This document shows, piece by piece, positions 36,401-47,978 of a stretch of DNA of 64,000 nucleotides (positions within the stretch are counted from its first letter, which is position 1; every line of letters starts with the position of its first letter). The notes beneath the pieces are model-generated. The model made no database searches. It saw only the letters and a list, made by a program, of their open reading frames with translations, and had not been told where the DNA came from. The translations under genes and the position numbers were made by a program. Origin of the DNA: Parascedosporium putredinis (taxonomy: Eukaryota > Ascomycota > Sordariomycetes > Microascales > Microascaceae); NCBI GenBank assembly GCA_949357655.1, contig CASHTG010000003.1:1178001-1242000 (forward strand). The letters run 5' to 3'.

Positions 36401-38625
36401 GAAGATCTCGGCCATACGCGAGATGAGATTGCGCAGTTGTTGCTTGAAGAGGCTAGTGATTCTCCGTGGATTTATTTAACTCTAGTTTCGGAATCGACTC
36501 TTGTAGCTGAGGTTCAGCCCTTACACCACATACCCGGATGTGTCCATAAGCTATCCTCGATTTCTGATTGGGTTCGAGATGCGACTAGTTTTCCAATTGC
36601 TGCTGACGTAGGAGATTCATCTCCTCCCTTGGCAGAAATTCAGCTCCTCTGTGGCTTAGGAGGTATTATCCCCTCTACCCGCGATCAAGAGAAGTGGAAC
36701 GGATCCGTCACCTTTAAAGAAGAGAATACCATTGCCCTCATCTCATTCGCACACCCGGATCCTTACCAAGTGATTTCCCGAATTATCAATGCTCTTGAAA
36801 ATTTTCACATGGCACTAGGACTGGCTCAGTCTGCTGGTCTTTGCTGCGAGTCATTCACCATTCTACGACCCAATAGAGTTCCGAGAGAGGACAGCTCTGC
36901 TGATTCACAAGTGGAAGTATACCGTGTTTATTTCTGGCTAGTCGTTGAGATGCTAAAAGAAATTAGACTTTCTAATAATCCAGACGCCCAAGATATCAAG
37001 GTCCCTGCTGTCACACAGCTACTCGAGGATCTCTTTCCAGGAATCAGGAGACGATGTTTCCCCTAGAGACCGGAACTACTACGAATCTCCACCTATGTTG
37101 TTTATCTGTTCAGCTTTTGTGTCTAGGATTTCAGTCTTACCTTGTAGCCCATGTTGGCCCACTTCGGCTGCCTTTCCTGGACACGCCAATCAAGAAAATC
37201 CAGCTCCTCGGGTCTCAAACGACTCCTGGTCCGTACCCAATCGTCGAGGCTAACCTAAAGGCGTTAACATGCATTGGGGATATGCTTCAGGGCCCTGTGC
37301 TTGTTTTCAGTCCCTTTCAGTTGGAAGGACACGCTTCCGAAGTTCTAGGGAACCCGGCGCTGGCACAATTCGACTTGCTAGCGAGTCCCGAGGACTTAAT
37401 TGATACGTGGGGTCCCGGCCAGTTTGTTGTTCCTATCACACAAAGCAAGCTACCATCTGCCATCAGGATTTGTGGCGGGTTTATTTACGAATCTGATCGA
37501 GACCGCAGGATATTCCACTGGTGCCGTTATGCGACTCCTGGCCAGTTCTGCCAAGGCGAGCTAGACCCTCGGGTTAAAATTCGAATTGGAGCGCATGTTA
37601 CGGTGAATGACAACTGTAGACTCGACGAAGGACAGCACCGTGGTCATTGCTCCAATCTACTTCACTCCTTAGACACACATCCACCAGGTTGGATCCTTGC
37701 AGAAAAACAGTTTGGCTTTCAAGGCGGCGGCGACTTCGCGTTACTCCATGTTACTGCCGGCTACCACCGGTATCCCGGCCGGACTTTGAAGCAATCGTAT
37801 CTTGACAGGCCGGATGAGGAACTTGTAACGCTTTTAGAGGATTACTGGGGCGTCCAAGTGAGCTTGTGCACTGGAATTGCGCGACGCGTGTCGCTACGCG
37901 CGATGGTGGCAGACCTTCTCCCCATATTCGCTGCCAGCCTCACCCGCAGCGAGGACTGCGTATCATGGGAGAGCCTAGAAAGGGATCACAGTATTCACGA
38001 AGCCTTCCGACGTGACAACCTCAAGCTTTGGCTCCGAAATTTGAACATGCAGCTCTATGGTCTAGTCTTACGCGGTATTCGTGGTATCCTTGACGCGCTG
38101 CGCAAGACTGGACTTGACCAGGAGCGTAAATCGCTCCTCGTATCGTGGCCGTACTCTAACGACATGCTTCGCTGCTTCAGGATCGACCTCGGGCAGCGCG
38201 AAAGTTCCTGGGCACGACTCATCGCTGATTCGGAGGACTGCGCGACATTTGCGTATGTTTCGCCCAAATGCCTTGAGACCCCTGAGAGACGATGTCGGGG
38301 TCCCGATGGTTTGTGGTGCAATTCCATCCCACTGCTCGAGACGGCCGTCATGACTTGCTCGGCGCCCAGCCCAGCGCAGACGGCAACAATAGCTTCACGC
38401 ACGTTGCTCGACGGGCAAAGATACTACTTTGGGAAACTGGGTAGAACCGTGGTTGTCAAGGCAGTGAAGTCGAATGCCATGGTAGCGAGACTTGAGTCGA
38501 GCGAAATTCCAGATAGGTTTATGTACCGGATGCATTCTCTGAAAGGACGCTTGCCGATGCTCCGGGAGCGGAGAATTCTTCAAGAACATGCAGAGATTGT
38601 CACAATGCTCGCGTCAAATCGGTAG
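33436..38625 (+). CDS. NOD-like receptor: PNP_UDP - NACHT - long C-terminal module
   Basis: This is a fungal NOD-like receptor of about 1,713 residues. Residues 1-325 form a nucleoside phosphorylase-like domain (YTVGWISALPTES, LMVGIGGGAPS, FEMEAAGLMN). An intron at 34421-34473 (53 nt) splits the end of it. The NACHT domain follows, with P-loop GAPGSGKST near residue 440 and Walker B VWLFIDGLDECGE near 35125. The NACHT unit ends soon after GVFLWAHLAVRN. From about residue 685 the rest is a long module with no WD40, ankyrin or TPR repeats. It carries family-like blocks such as LIDTWGPGQFVV, GFQGGGDFALLHV, SLCTGIARRVSLRAMVADLLP and DSEDCATFAYVSPKCLET. That module occurs, from memory, in other fungal proteins of unknown role. 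Frame breaks occur near 35010, 35420 (two Ts missing from a T run), 35897 and 37055. All are consistent with homopolymer loss. In fungi such receptors act in nonself recognition, which is inferred from the family. Confidence 0.88.
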
Positions 38626-38627
38626 CT

Positions 38628-38985
38628 TAGGTCGCTTTTTCTAAAAGAGATTCCAACACTAGGACTATAAGGGTGTCGTCACCTGGAGTGGAGGGGTACA
38701 GCATACGCGGACAGGTAGGGAGGTCTTAGAGGATAGGCCTAGTCGATAGTAGGAAGGTATTTCTTTCTTAACTAATCGCTACTCCCCCTCCTTCTATTCC
38801 TTCTTTCTTTATTCTTTTTATACTTATTCTCTATAGGTCTACTATCTATCCACTCTATATTTCCCCTCCTCTATTTTTACCTCTTTTATAGGTTTCCCTC
38901 TTTTAGCTTTTACTTTTCTATTGCCCGCTTTTTCTCTACTAGGGGTTTCTACTAGTTTGCTCTTAGGTATATCATAAGCGACCTA
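38628..38985. mobile_element. possible small TA-flanked inverted-repeat element
   Basis: The 10-bp sequence TAGGTCGCTT at 38628-38637 is matched by its exact reverse complement at 38976-38985. The ends read TA-GGTCGCTT and AAGCGACC-TA, as would a short Tc1/mariner-type derivative with TA target duplications. The arms are short, so this could be chance. It begins three bases after the receptor stop codon. Confidence 0.3.
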
Positions 38986-39093
38986 GAAGAAGGCCTGTTA
39001 TAACTTTGCTGGCGTCGCCAGCTGTCGTCAGTGAACAAGGGTTCGCTATAGGTGGAAACGTTCGCAGCCTGTCTGCAAAACAACGTCGTCGAC

Positions 39094-39155
39094 TGGTTAC
39101 CATTAGTTCCCAGTCGATGCAGCCGGTTACCGTTGGCTCCCGTGGCTACTCGATG
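39094..39155. repeat. imperfect direct repeat, about 30 bp x 2
   Basis: Two copies of a GGTTACCRTTRGYTCCC block, each followed shortly by TCGATG, lie in tandem (39095-39119 and 39125-39155). The second copy has a 6-base insertion. Confidence 0.55.
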
Positions 39156-40374
39156 ATTGACGTGTAGACTGTCTAGTTCACTTATTCCTGATGTTGATTG
39201 ACGAGCGGGAATACTTGCTGATTATAAGTAGTCAGGATTCACCTTGAATAAGGTCTTTATTATATGACCTCTTTATATAATATACCTCTTTATATATATA
39301 ATTAAAAGCTAGTTCAGCTTTTATATTTTAAACTTGAAGTTATTTCTAGACTAAGTCACTATGGGGCCTAAGGATAGTGTAGTGTTATTCTATTAAGGTA
39401 CCTATCCTTTAGGGTTAGAGGACTATATTATAACCAGCTGAAGGAGGGGGCCGCTGAGGGCGGACATAAGGGACAGAAAGGGATCAACCTCGGAAAAGCA
39501 GCCCTCGAGTAGAAAAAGTCTCACGACTGGGTCCTTAGGAGTAGGCTGCCTGGGGTGGATGTGACGTTTCAACACTGGGATAGGTGGGAGTGGCTGTAAG
39601 TGTTAGAGTGTAAGGAGGATCGGGCCTGTATGTGGCGCAGTGAGGCAATCAAACAGTACTAAGATATCACGATATGTAATACGTATTCAAGTGTCGATGT
39701 CGGGTGACTTGAATTGACTACTAGAAATGACATCGAGCTGCCTTTCTTCTAAGGTTTACCTCCTTATATAGACCTTCTTTCCTCAATCGATCCTCTAGTT
39801 TTTCTCGCCAGCCATCCTTCTTCTGTCCAATCAGCAGGCGCCTCTGTTCGGGCGGGGTTGGTTTGGACAAGATTTAGCAGGCACTCACTAATTACTTTGA
39901 GAAAAAGACGAAGGAGCACGCACAGCAAAGGAGCAGCTTGGACCCATTGGGAAGAGATGAGAAGATATTAATAAAAGAACCACCGAAAAGAAGAATGAAA
40001 CCATCGAGTCGCCATTTTGGTTTGGGATAATTTCTTCTTCATCCCCTTCGTAAGGCTTATCGATAAAAAATGCCGTTCCCACAATTGAGTCTCCATTTTT
40101 TTCTCCCAAGAGAGAGTGAATAATAATACCGCCTTCGATACCGACCCTCGCTACCGAGCCGCGGATCGAGGACCCTGTCTCAGGCCCCACAACACAAGTC
40201 CCAATTAGGCCCAGGGCGTGGACCGGGCCCGCGAATCAAAACCCACGGAATTAGCGGCCCAAAGCCGTGTTATCTCCCCGGCACACCGGACCGGGGCGAG
40301 GTCCAAGTCTGGCTGGTCGGCAACTTCACTCCTTCCCCCTCAACGCTAAGCAGACAGGCTGGGGTAATCCAAAA

Positions 40375-40570
40375 CCAATCGCGCACGGGTATCGAAATCT
40401 GCCCCATGGGGCTGGCTGGTTGGCGAATGTCTATATATCTATTCCCCGCGACACCGATGCCCCGGACTCATGTTCCCACTTCCATGCTCGACCTGACCAC
40501 TTTTCGTCATCGTCGTCTCATTCCTTCATTTTCATTCTTTCCTTCTCAAACCACCTCTCCCCCTTGTCCC
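40375..40570 (+). promoter_or_regulatory. promoter of the acyl-CoA ligase gene
   Basis: A CCAAT box (40375-40379), a TATATAT stretch (40432-40438) and a CT-rich tract (about 40500-40570) lie in the usual order ahead of the start at 40614. Their use is inferred from position. Confidence 0.4.
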
Positions 40571-40613
40571 CTCCAGTCGTGAACCTCGCAAAGAGAGTGA
40601 GATTTAGCCCGCA

Positions 40614-42297
40614 ATGCCGGCCCGCATTCACAAGTCCCCCTTCCGGGACCTCAACCTCGTCCAAGACGACCTCCTCTCCTTCCTCCTCTCCAACTCGCGC
40701 AACCACCCCGCGGACAAGCCCCTCTTCGTGGACGCCATCTCCGGAGAAAGCTACACCTACGCCGAGACGATACGGCGCACCAAGTCTCTCGCCCATGGCC
40801 TACGCCAGCTCGGCGTGAAGCCCGGCGACATCGTCGGCGTCTTCAGCCCCAACAGCATCGACTACCCCATCATCTGCTACGCCATCCTCGGCTGCGGCGC
40901 CATCATCTCCCCATGAACGCCGCCCTCACCGTCACCGAGGTCCTCCACCAACTCACCGTCAGCGGCGCCCAGTACATCATCGCGCACGAAACCCTCATCG
41001 ACACCGCCCGGACCGCGGCCGCCAAGGGCACCAAGTTGCGCCACATCCTGCGGGATCGCGTCCGGTCCGCCCCCGCGCCGGCGACGAGATCGTGGCCCAC
41101 GAGCTCGCCACCACGTGTCCCTCCACGGAACCTCTCGTCTCCGTACCCAAGGAGCGTCTGGCCACCCAGCCGGCCTTCATCTGCTTCTCGTCCGGCACGA
41201 CAGGCGCGGCCAAGGGCGTCGAAATCTCCCACAACAACGTCACGGCCAACATCCAGCAATGGCAGGAGCTCTACTACTCCGAGGTCGCCCCCAGCCCCAC
41301 GGCCGTCGCCTTCCTCCCCTTTAGCCACATCTACGCCATCAACGCCATCATCTGCGGCGGCCTCTACCGCGGCACCACCATGGTCGTGCTGCCCCGCTTC
41401 GACCTCGACGTCTACCTCCGCAGCATCCAAAACTACAAGCCCGACGAGCTGCACCTCGTGCCCCCATCGCCCTGATGCTGTGGAAGGACCCCCGCTTCGC
41501 CAAGTACGACCTCAGCAGCGTGCGCCGCATCATGTCGGCTGCGGCGCCCTGAGCGCCGAGCTCGGCGACGCCGTGGAGAAGCGCTTCAAGGACGCCTACG
41601 GCACCACGGTGCACTGCCACCAGGGCTGGGGCCTGACGGAGACGAGCCCCGCCGTCACCGGTATCCACACCAGCCACTGGCACATGCGGAGGACCGTCGG
41701 CTGCGTCGGCCCCAACATGGAGATCCGCCTCGTCGACAACGACACGGGCGAGGACGTCACGGACTGGGCGCAGCAGGGCGAGGTGTGGGTGCGGGGCCCT
41801 AACGTCGTCATCGGCTACTACGGCAACGAGGAAGCCACTAAGGAGTCGTTCCACGTCGACGAGGAGGGCAGGCGGTGGTTCAAGACGGGCGACATCGCCA
41901 CCATTGACGCCGACGGCTTCGTCGTCATCCGCGACCGCATCAAGGAGATGATCAAGTACAAGGGTCTGCAGGTTATCCCCAGCGAGCTCGAGGGCAAGCT
42001 CCTGCAGCACCCCACGTCGAGGACTGCGGCGTCACCTCGCTGTGGGACGAGAGCCAAGCCACCGAGCTGCCCGTCGGCTTCGTCGTCCTCAAGGCCAGCG
42101 CCCTGGGAGCGGACGCTACTCCCAAGTCCGTCGTGGACGGCATCCACGCTTGGCTTAACGAGCGCGTGGCCAACCACAAGAAGCTCCGCGGTGGCATCCG
42201 CGTCGTGGACGCCATCCCCAAGAGCCCTAGCGGCAAGATCTTGAGGAGGGTGCTCAAGGACTCGCTCAAGGCCAAGCCCACGGCCTCCAAGTTGTAG
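40614..42297 (+). CDS. peroxisomal acyl-CoA ligase, 4-coumarate-CoA ligase-like
   Basis: An adenylate-forming enzyme that activates a carboxylic acid with ATP and joins it to coenzyme A. The AMP-binding motif SSGTTGAAKGVEISH lies near 41190. The later motifs GWGLTET (near 41630), the hinge FKTGDIATIDADGF and the C-terminal catalytic lysine in PKSPSGKILRR are all visible. The protein is about 562 residues and ends in SKL, a type 1 peroxisomal signal, so it probably acts in peroxisomes on fatty or aromatic acids. Substrate unknown. Five frame changes (near 40912, 41085, 41465, 41540 and 42015) are each one missing C or G in a run, and only after these does the SKL tail come in frame. No introns. 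Confidence 0.88.
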
Positions 42298-43013
42298 TCG
42301 TGTCGCGTGTAAGAAAACAAATCGAGACCAGGAGGGATTTTATCTCGGCTTCTCTTCGTTTAGCATCATCTGGGTCCAGGCGTTCGGGGGTATCTAGAAA
42401 ATCATCATCATAGCATCGTACAATATCGAAGACTTGTTACAAAAAGAAATCTCTGCCAAAGTGTGGTGTTTAGTGAAGTCTGATTACCAATAACCCTGTG
42501 AGGGCGTTGGTTAGTGAACAGAATGGAGGCTGAGGTCGTGTGAGGGAGGAGAGATGACATGGCCATGTCAGTTGGTCTTGGTCCAATGGGAATCAAATTT
42601 GCAAGCGTGGGGTGGTTTGGCTCGATGTCCCAAGTATCAGCTGGCTTTTCAGAAATCTCGAACATCCATGCAAGGTGCGAAGAGAAAAGAAATTGTTGTC
42701 ATTTATCTGTCATTCTATGTACACTATCCTACCTTGGGGCATCACCTCGATCACTGCCTCCATGAGCAGCTACATAATATCGAGGAAGACCAAGAAGCCA
42801 GTCCACGTCATCGCGATGGATGGCCCCGGGCCTTTACATGATGAATCATCCCCATACCCCCTTTACTTTATTACCACTTCCCATCCCCCACATTCATCAA
42901 GTATGTTTACGAAAATTTGCGACCGAAAAGCACATATCTCCTCCGCGCCCCACCGTTCGGCGTCTCGCCACCTCCATGCACGCCCGCCGCAAACTTGCGA
43001 ACCTCGCGACTGC
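42298..43013. other. convergent 3' intergenic region
   Basis: Lies between the 3' ends of the acyl-CoA ligase and the membrane protein gene. ORFs here are shadows or leader-like; nothing supported. Confidence 0.45.
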
Positions 43014-45265
43014 TCATCTCCCCGCCCTAGCCAGCAGCGGCGCCGCCTCGGGCGTCTCGGACACCTGAGCAATCGTCAACCAAGAGTTGTGCAGGACGCT
43101 GTACTTTGTGCGAGAAAACATGAGCCACACCAGCAAGTAGATGACGAGCTGGGCGGCGATGAGGCCCATGACGATGATGTAGCCCGTGCGGCTTACGGGC
43201 GCGGAGGCGGCCTGGATAAGGGCGAGCTCGGACACGGAGGGCTGGGTAAAAGCGTTGGCGAAGCTGTGGTAGATTTGCCGCATGAGGATGGTGTTGACGG
43301 CCTGCAGGGCCATGGCGGGGAGCCCGTGTCGGCGATGATGTCGCGCACGAGGCCGTGCAGAAAAATGCTGGACAGCAGGACGTCGTCGGTCTGCGGGCAG
43401 CCGGAGCAGTAGAGCACGCTGATGGAGAGGGGCACGCGAAGCGCGGATTCCATGTAGGTGGTCGTGTCATTACCAAAACCCTCGGTGTTGTTGAGGCTCA
43501 TCTTCTTGACCTTTTCGAGGTTGTCGTAGAAGCTGTCCTTGTCCATGGCGAGGATGCCGCGGTCGTCCAGGCTCACGCTGTCCTTTGTCGCGCCGAGCTG
43601 CCTCTGTACGTCTTCGTGCCTGTACATGGCGGCGCCCGAGTCCCATTGCAGGGCGCCCGGCTCCATCTTGCGGTTCTGCGGAGGGCCGGAGGCGGAGATG
43701 TTGAGGTGTCTGACCAGGGGTTTCTGGGTGCTACGCGTGTGCCGACGCTTGTTAGTATGATTCAGGGGACGCGGCGCGTATACGCTGGGCTTTGGTCCAC
43801 GGAGATACAAAAGGTATGTGGATAAAGCAAGGGTGAAAATGGAAACAACTCACTAGACTGGGTGCGTGCAAAACGTCATGACGCCGATAAAGTCCCTCAA
43901 CGACGACGCAGGCCTGGTGGTCTTGCCACCGGTACCACCGGTACCGTCCTCGGTGACCTTGAAGGGGATCCACACTCCGGAATCGGTAGGCGGCGTCGTC
44001 GACTCCGAGTAGAATTCGCTTTCGGTGGCCTTGCTCAAGGTATCGCGCATGCCGATGAAGACGTAGCCGGGCGCATACTTCAAGGCGTCTTCGCCGGTGG
44101 CCTCGTGGTAGTACCTGGGATCCAAACTCGAGTACCTGGGCTGGGCCCCGGTCGGCGAGCACACGCCGTAGGAGAGAGTCGAACCCATCTCGTCGGCGAG
44201 GATGGAGCAGCGGAACTGGAAGTTCTTGGGGCCGGGAAAGGGAAGAGGCAAGACGTCGTCGATGGTACCATTACCGCAAAACTCAATCGTCGAATCGGTC
44301 ATGATGGGTTTGCACTCCTTGATGTCGGTGATCTTGGGGCGCACGCACGTGGTCCGGAAGTCGTTGACGTAGCCCAATCCCTCGTACTCGCCGATGGACT
44401 GACGCACGTCCGGGTCGGAGATGGGCAGGAAAGCGCGCCACAAGGGGCCGGTATCGTCGACGGTGTCGGACACGAGGCGGTTCTCGGGCTCGGCGTACTC
44501 GGCAAACGTCTCAAAGGTGTTGGGCATGATCATGCGGTAGGGGATGCTATTGGCCCGCACGGGATCCTGCAGGGAAAGGCCGCTAAAGGTGTAGTTCATG
44601 GGCGTGGGGGTGAGAAACCCCATGACGCCGTCGATGCGCACGTCGGAGAGGAGGATAGTGGACGTGAACTGCGAGGCAATGGTGCACGCGGCGAGCAGCG
44701 CGATGAGGACGGTGGCGGGCAGCGTAAACGTGCGACCGCCCGCGGCGGACTTGAGAAGCGCCTGCGGTCCGCTGTTGGTGAACCGCGCGATGGAGAGGAC
44801 GGCGATCTTGTCCAGCGGCACGCCGGCCCTCTCGATGGCCACGGCCGCGAGCATGGCGGTGACGACGGAGCTCAGGGACGACAGGGCGAAGCGGATGAAG
44901 ACGGCGACGGTGGTGATGATGCGGATGGCGTAAGGGCCGAGGAAGAGCTTGCGCCAGGCCTCGTTCTCGCGCGAGCACAGCCAGATCCACGATAGAAGCC
45001 CGACGGCGACGACGAGGAGGACGATGGAGACGAGCTGGAGCAGCATCAGGTAGCTGCCGAACCTAGCGAATATGTTCTTCCGCCTGGCGCTCGGCGGCGG
45101 CTCCTGCGGCTTCATCGGCATGCCGCCGCCGCCCATGTACGCATTTGGCTCTGGGTTGTAGGGTCCGGCGGGGGTAGTAGTAGGGGAGGGCGCGCCTTGG
45201 TTGACCGCCGCCATGCCGTCGTTTTGCGGCGGGTAGCTGTTGGCTAGAGTATATCCCGACGCCAT
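43014..45265 (-). CDS. large membrane protein with extracellular loop, unknown function
   Basis: This encodes about 709 residues of unknown function. The N-terminal 60 residues are Pro/Gly-rich and cytosolic in style. Three hydrophobic segments follow (YLMLLQLVSIVLLVVAVGLL, the YAIRIITTVAVFIRFALSSL region and TLPATVLIALLAACTIASQF). A long loop of about 400 residues has cysteines and N-glycosylation sites such as NGT and NNT. A last membrane helix (TGYIIVMGLIAAQLVIYLLV) is near the C-terminus. The pattern resembles a fungal family of uncharacterised membrane proteins with a large outer domain. One intron is seen at 43853-43731 (123 nt, GTGAGT donor, ACTAAC branch, GTAG acceptor). One base is missing near 43320. 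The start at 45265 is the first ATG in frame. Confidence 0.75.
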
Positions 45266-46719
45266 GAGTGCCTATCCCTTTGGTGTATTCCTCTAGGCAG
45301 GGGACTGGGCGAGTATTACCGAGGGGAAGTGAAGGACCAAAAAAAAAGAAAGAAAAAGAGACAACTAAAAAAGAAATCTACAAAAGAGAACGAGGAAACA
45401 GACGGTATTAAAACGAGAGATTCACGATCACCGGCTTGGCACGGAAGCTAGCCCTAAGATGAGGTGACGAGGGAAAAGAAAGAAAAAAACCACGCCAAAA
45501 AACGAAAAGGGATGGATGGGATCTTTGTATATCCATCGCAAACCCCCATTTGCAGGCATAGAGCTGAGTTCGTGGGCCTGCACCCGCTTGCTTGGCGCGC
45601 CCTCCTCCCTGTCCGTATAGGCGCCCTCCAATCCAGCGCCTTTCCTCTTCCGGGGGCCAGGCCTAGCCCCCAACGATCCAAAGTCGATTTAAGCATACAT
45701 GGGGGAAGAGTTCACCAAACAATGGCGGCCTCCCCTTAAAAATCTTTGCCTGTGAATTGTCGCTGTTGGTCGCGAGGCTTCACGTCAAGGGGTAAACCTG
45801 GCGGAACCCAGCGTTTAGGATCAGCCACTGCCTCCACGATCCAATCTCATCTGGCACCAAGCGCTTCCCGTCCACTCGTTGCCGCACTAGCTCGACTTTT
45901 CCCATCTCGTGTCAGTCACTCGTTGTTTCACCCACGATCCGCTCAGGGGGCTGCGTCAATTTTTTTCCCAATTGTCTTCTGCTTCTTCCTCTTTTTTGCG
46001 TCTTTCCTCCTTTTGCGGCTGGAGAAGGATCCAGGCTTGGGCTAATCCAAAAGGGCCGCATGGGGCCAGGCCAGTTGGGAAGTCGTCGGCCCCCTCCACA
46101 AAGGACCCCTCAAATACTAGGCGAGAACAGGCAGAACCCTGGGACATGCTCCCATTTTTTCTCCCTCTCGTCCCTCGGGCTCGATCTGGTGCTGTACTCC
46201 GTGACTGTTCGGGAATGGCCAATCTGTCGGTGCAATTTCCCAGATCCGATCCTGCCTCCCCTCGTCCGTTGTCGGATAGGGTTTGCCCAATCGCCGCCAC
46301 GTAGGGAATGGAGACCAACCACATCACCACATCAAACGCCCCACCCGCATCGTGTCTGTGCCCAGACGGCGGAAATTCGACACATGTCGTGGCCACTGCG
46401 CAGGCACCGCCGCTCTTGGCATCTGTGGCTTGTTGGCAGCGGTGCAGGGTGGCGCAGGCTCGTTGCAGAGCTGCTTAAGGGGGACGATGAGAGATTAGAC
46501 TGAATGGATGTTTCAAATTCTTTGCTTCGGCTTTCACGGCTTTCATTTCCCTCTGCAAGTTAGTTCATAATTCTTAGCGCTTCTTGCAGCGCACCAGATC
46601 TGCCCGTGGATGGGAGTTGTTTCAATCGTCTCTTTTTTCTTGTCTTTTTATTCCTTTTTATTTTTATTTTTTTAAGTTGCAAGGGTGGTTCCCTTTCCCC
46701 ATCTCGACAACAATTCAGA
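45266..46719. other. intergenic region
   Basis: Upstream region of the membrane protein gene and 3' region of the phosphoesterase. ORFs up to about 147 codons around 45909-46503 have no domains or splice support. Confidence 0.45.
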
Positions 46720-47978
46720 TCAGTAAGTAAAAAGCGACTCGTCATGACGAGAAATCGGATATTCATCGAGTCCGTACGTTTCGTTGAGAGAAACTTTCGT
46801 CACCACTTCCCCATCCTCCATCCTCACCCAAGTCTCGACACCCATGTTGCGGTTCCCTCTAGCCGGAACCGAGAGCTGGAGGATCCGCGCACCTCGATCC
46901 CACGACCCGTACCCCCGTAGCCCGTATGCTTGGCGAAGCATAGAAAAGGAGCGGAAGATGCCCTGTCCTCGCCGGGCCAGGTGCTACACCACGAGTCGCC
47001 GTGATCATGTCCAACGTGCACGCTATGCAACGCCGGAGCCGAAAGTAGAGCGGCGACAAAGGCATCGTCCTCGGATCCCCGGCCTTGGATGTCGACGGGA
47101 ACGTCTTCGTTTAACCCGGGATATCTCGATGGATCGAGGCCGACCTCTTGGGCAGAGCGAAAGACCTGTGGCGGGATATGTACAAAGGCTACACCGGGGA
47201 TGTCCTCGCCGTACTCTCTACGAAGCTGCGATTGGGCGTTGGAAAACCACGAAGCCACCTCGGGTGCGACCCAGTTAGGGATATCATCAACATCAGGCGG
47301 CGAGCCCTGATATGATGCCCCACCGCGACTGTCGAAGAACCACAGGATCAGGGCGGGAGATTTGCTCTCAGCCGTCCAGACAGGGAGGTAATAGTTGGTA
47401 ATTCCGGGCAAGGAATGATCGCCACTCTCCGTATAGCAAAGCTCGTAGCGTGACTCTGCCTGATAAATAGATGCCCGAGATAGATTAAACTTAGAGTCGT
47501 GGTTCCCGTACGTAGACGCCCACGGTGTCCTCGTACGCAATAGCGGCTGGACGATCTGGTCAACGTAGGCCGAGCTGTTCTCACGAAACGTGTTTTCGCC
47601 AGTAATGAGATCTCCGTTCAAGACTACAAAGTCGGGTTTCTCAGCCTGCAGGACGTTGTCCATGACTCGCGTCGAGTTGACGTCCTGCTCGATGCCCCAC
47701 CCATGTTCCTCCTCGCCAAAATGCAAGTCGGCAAAGATGGCAATCGTGAACGTATTGGAGCGGGTGAGCGTGAGTGGAGGCCGTGAACTTGGGCGAGGCG
47801 AGCCCGAGACGAATGAGCGGACCCGAGCATGAGGGAACGCGGCAAGCAAGCCCGCGATCGACAGGGCACTCGCACACGCACACAAGAGTGCCAGGCGGGA
47901 CCAAGGTGAAGCGGCACCACGCATCCTGCGAGATGCGGGATGCGCCAGTGTTGGAGGTGCTCCTTTTTCCACTTTCAT
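46720..47978 (-). CDS. calcineurin-like metallophosphoesterase
   Basis: This is a metal-dependent phosphatase of about 419 residues, of the Dcr2/purple-acid-phosphatase-like group. The five metal-site motifs are seen in order: FADLHFG (DxH), LNGDLITGE (GD), YGNHDS (GNHD), VHIPPQ (H) and VGHDHGD (GHxH). The start at 47978 is the first in-frame ATG; 47924 is an alternative. A hydrophobic stretch near the N-terminus (LALLCACASALSIAGLLAAF) is a signal anchor or signal peptide, so the catalytic part is probably lumenal or extracellular. Near 46925 one base is missing and the C-terminus continues in the next frame to a stop at 46720. The substrate is unknown. No introns. Confidence 0.87.

Larger units (their letters stand above)
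38626..40613. other. AT-rich intergenic region with repeat debris
   Basis: No gene supported. It holds a possible small inverted-repeat element at 38628-38985, pyrimidine-rich sequence, a hairpin GCTGGCGTCGCCAGC at 39008-39022, an imperfect direct repeat at 39094-39155, and an AT-rich stretch with TATATATATA near 39290. The final part is the acyl-CoA ligase promoter. Confidence 0.5.

Noticed and set aside
38990..39560. Solo LTR
   Set aside because: The block starts near TGTTATAAC but no matching end, target duplication or second copy was found.
43862..44995. 377-codon plus-strand ORF
   Set aside because: It is the antisense shadow of the membrane protein gene; its Gly/Arg/Asp-rich content follows from GC-rich third positions.
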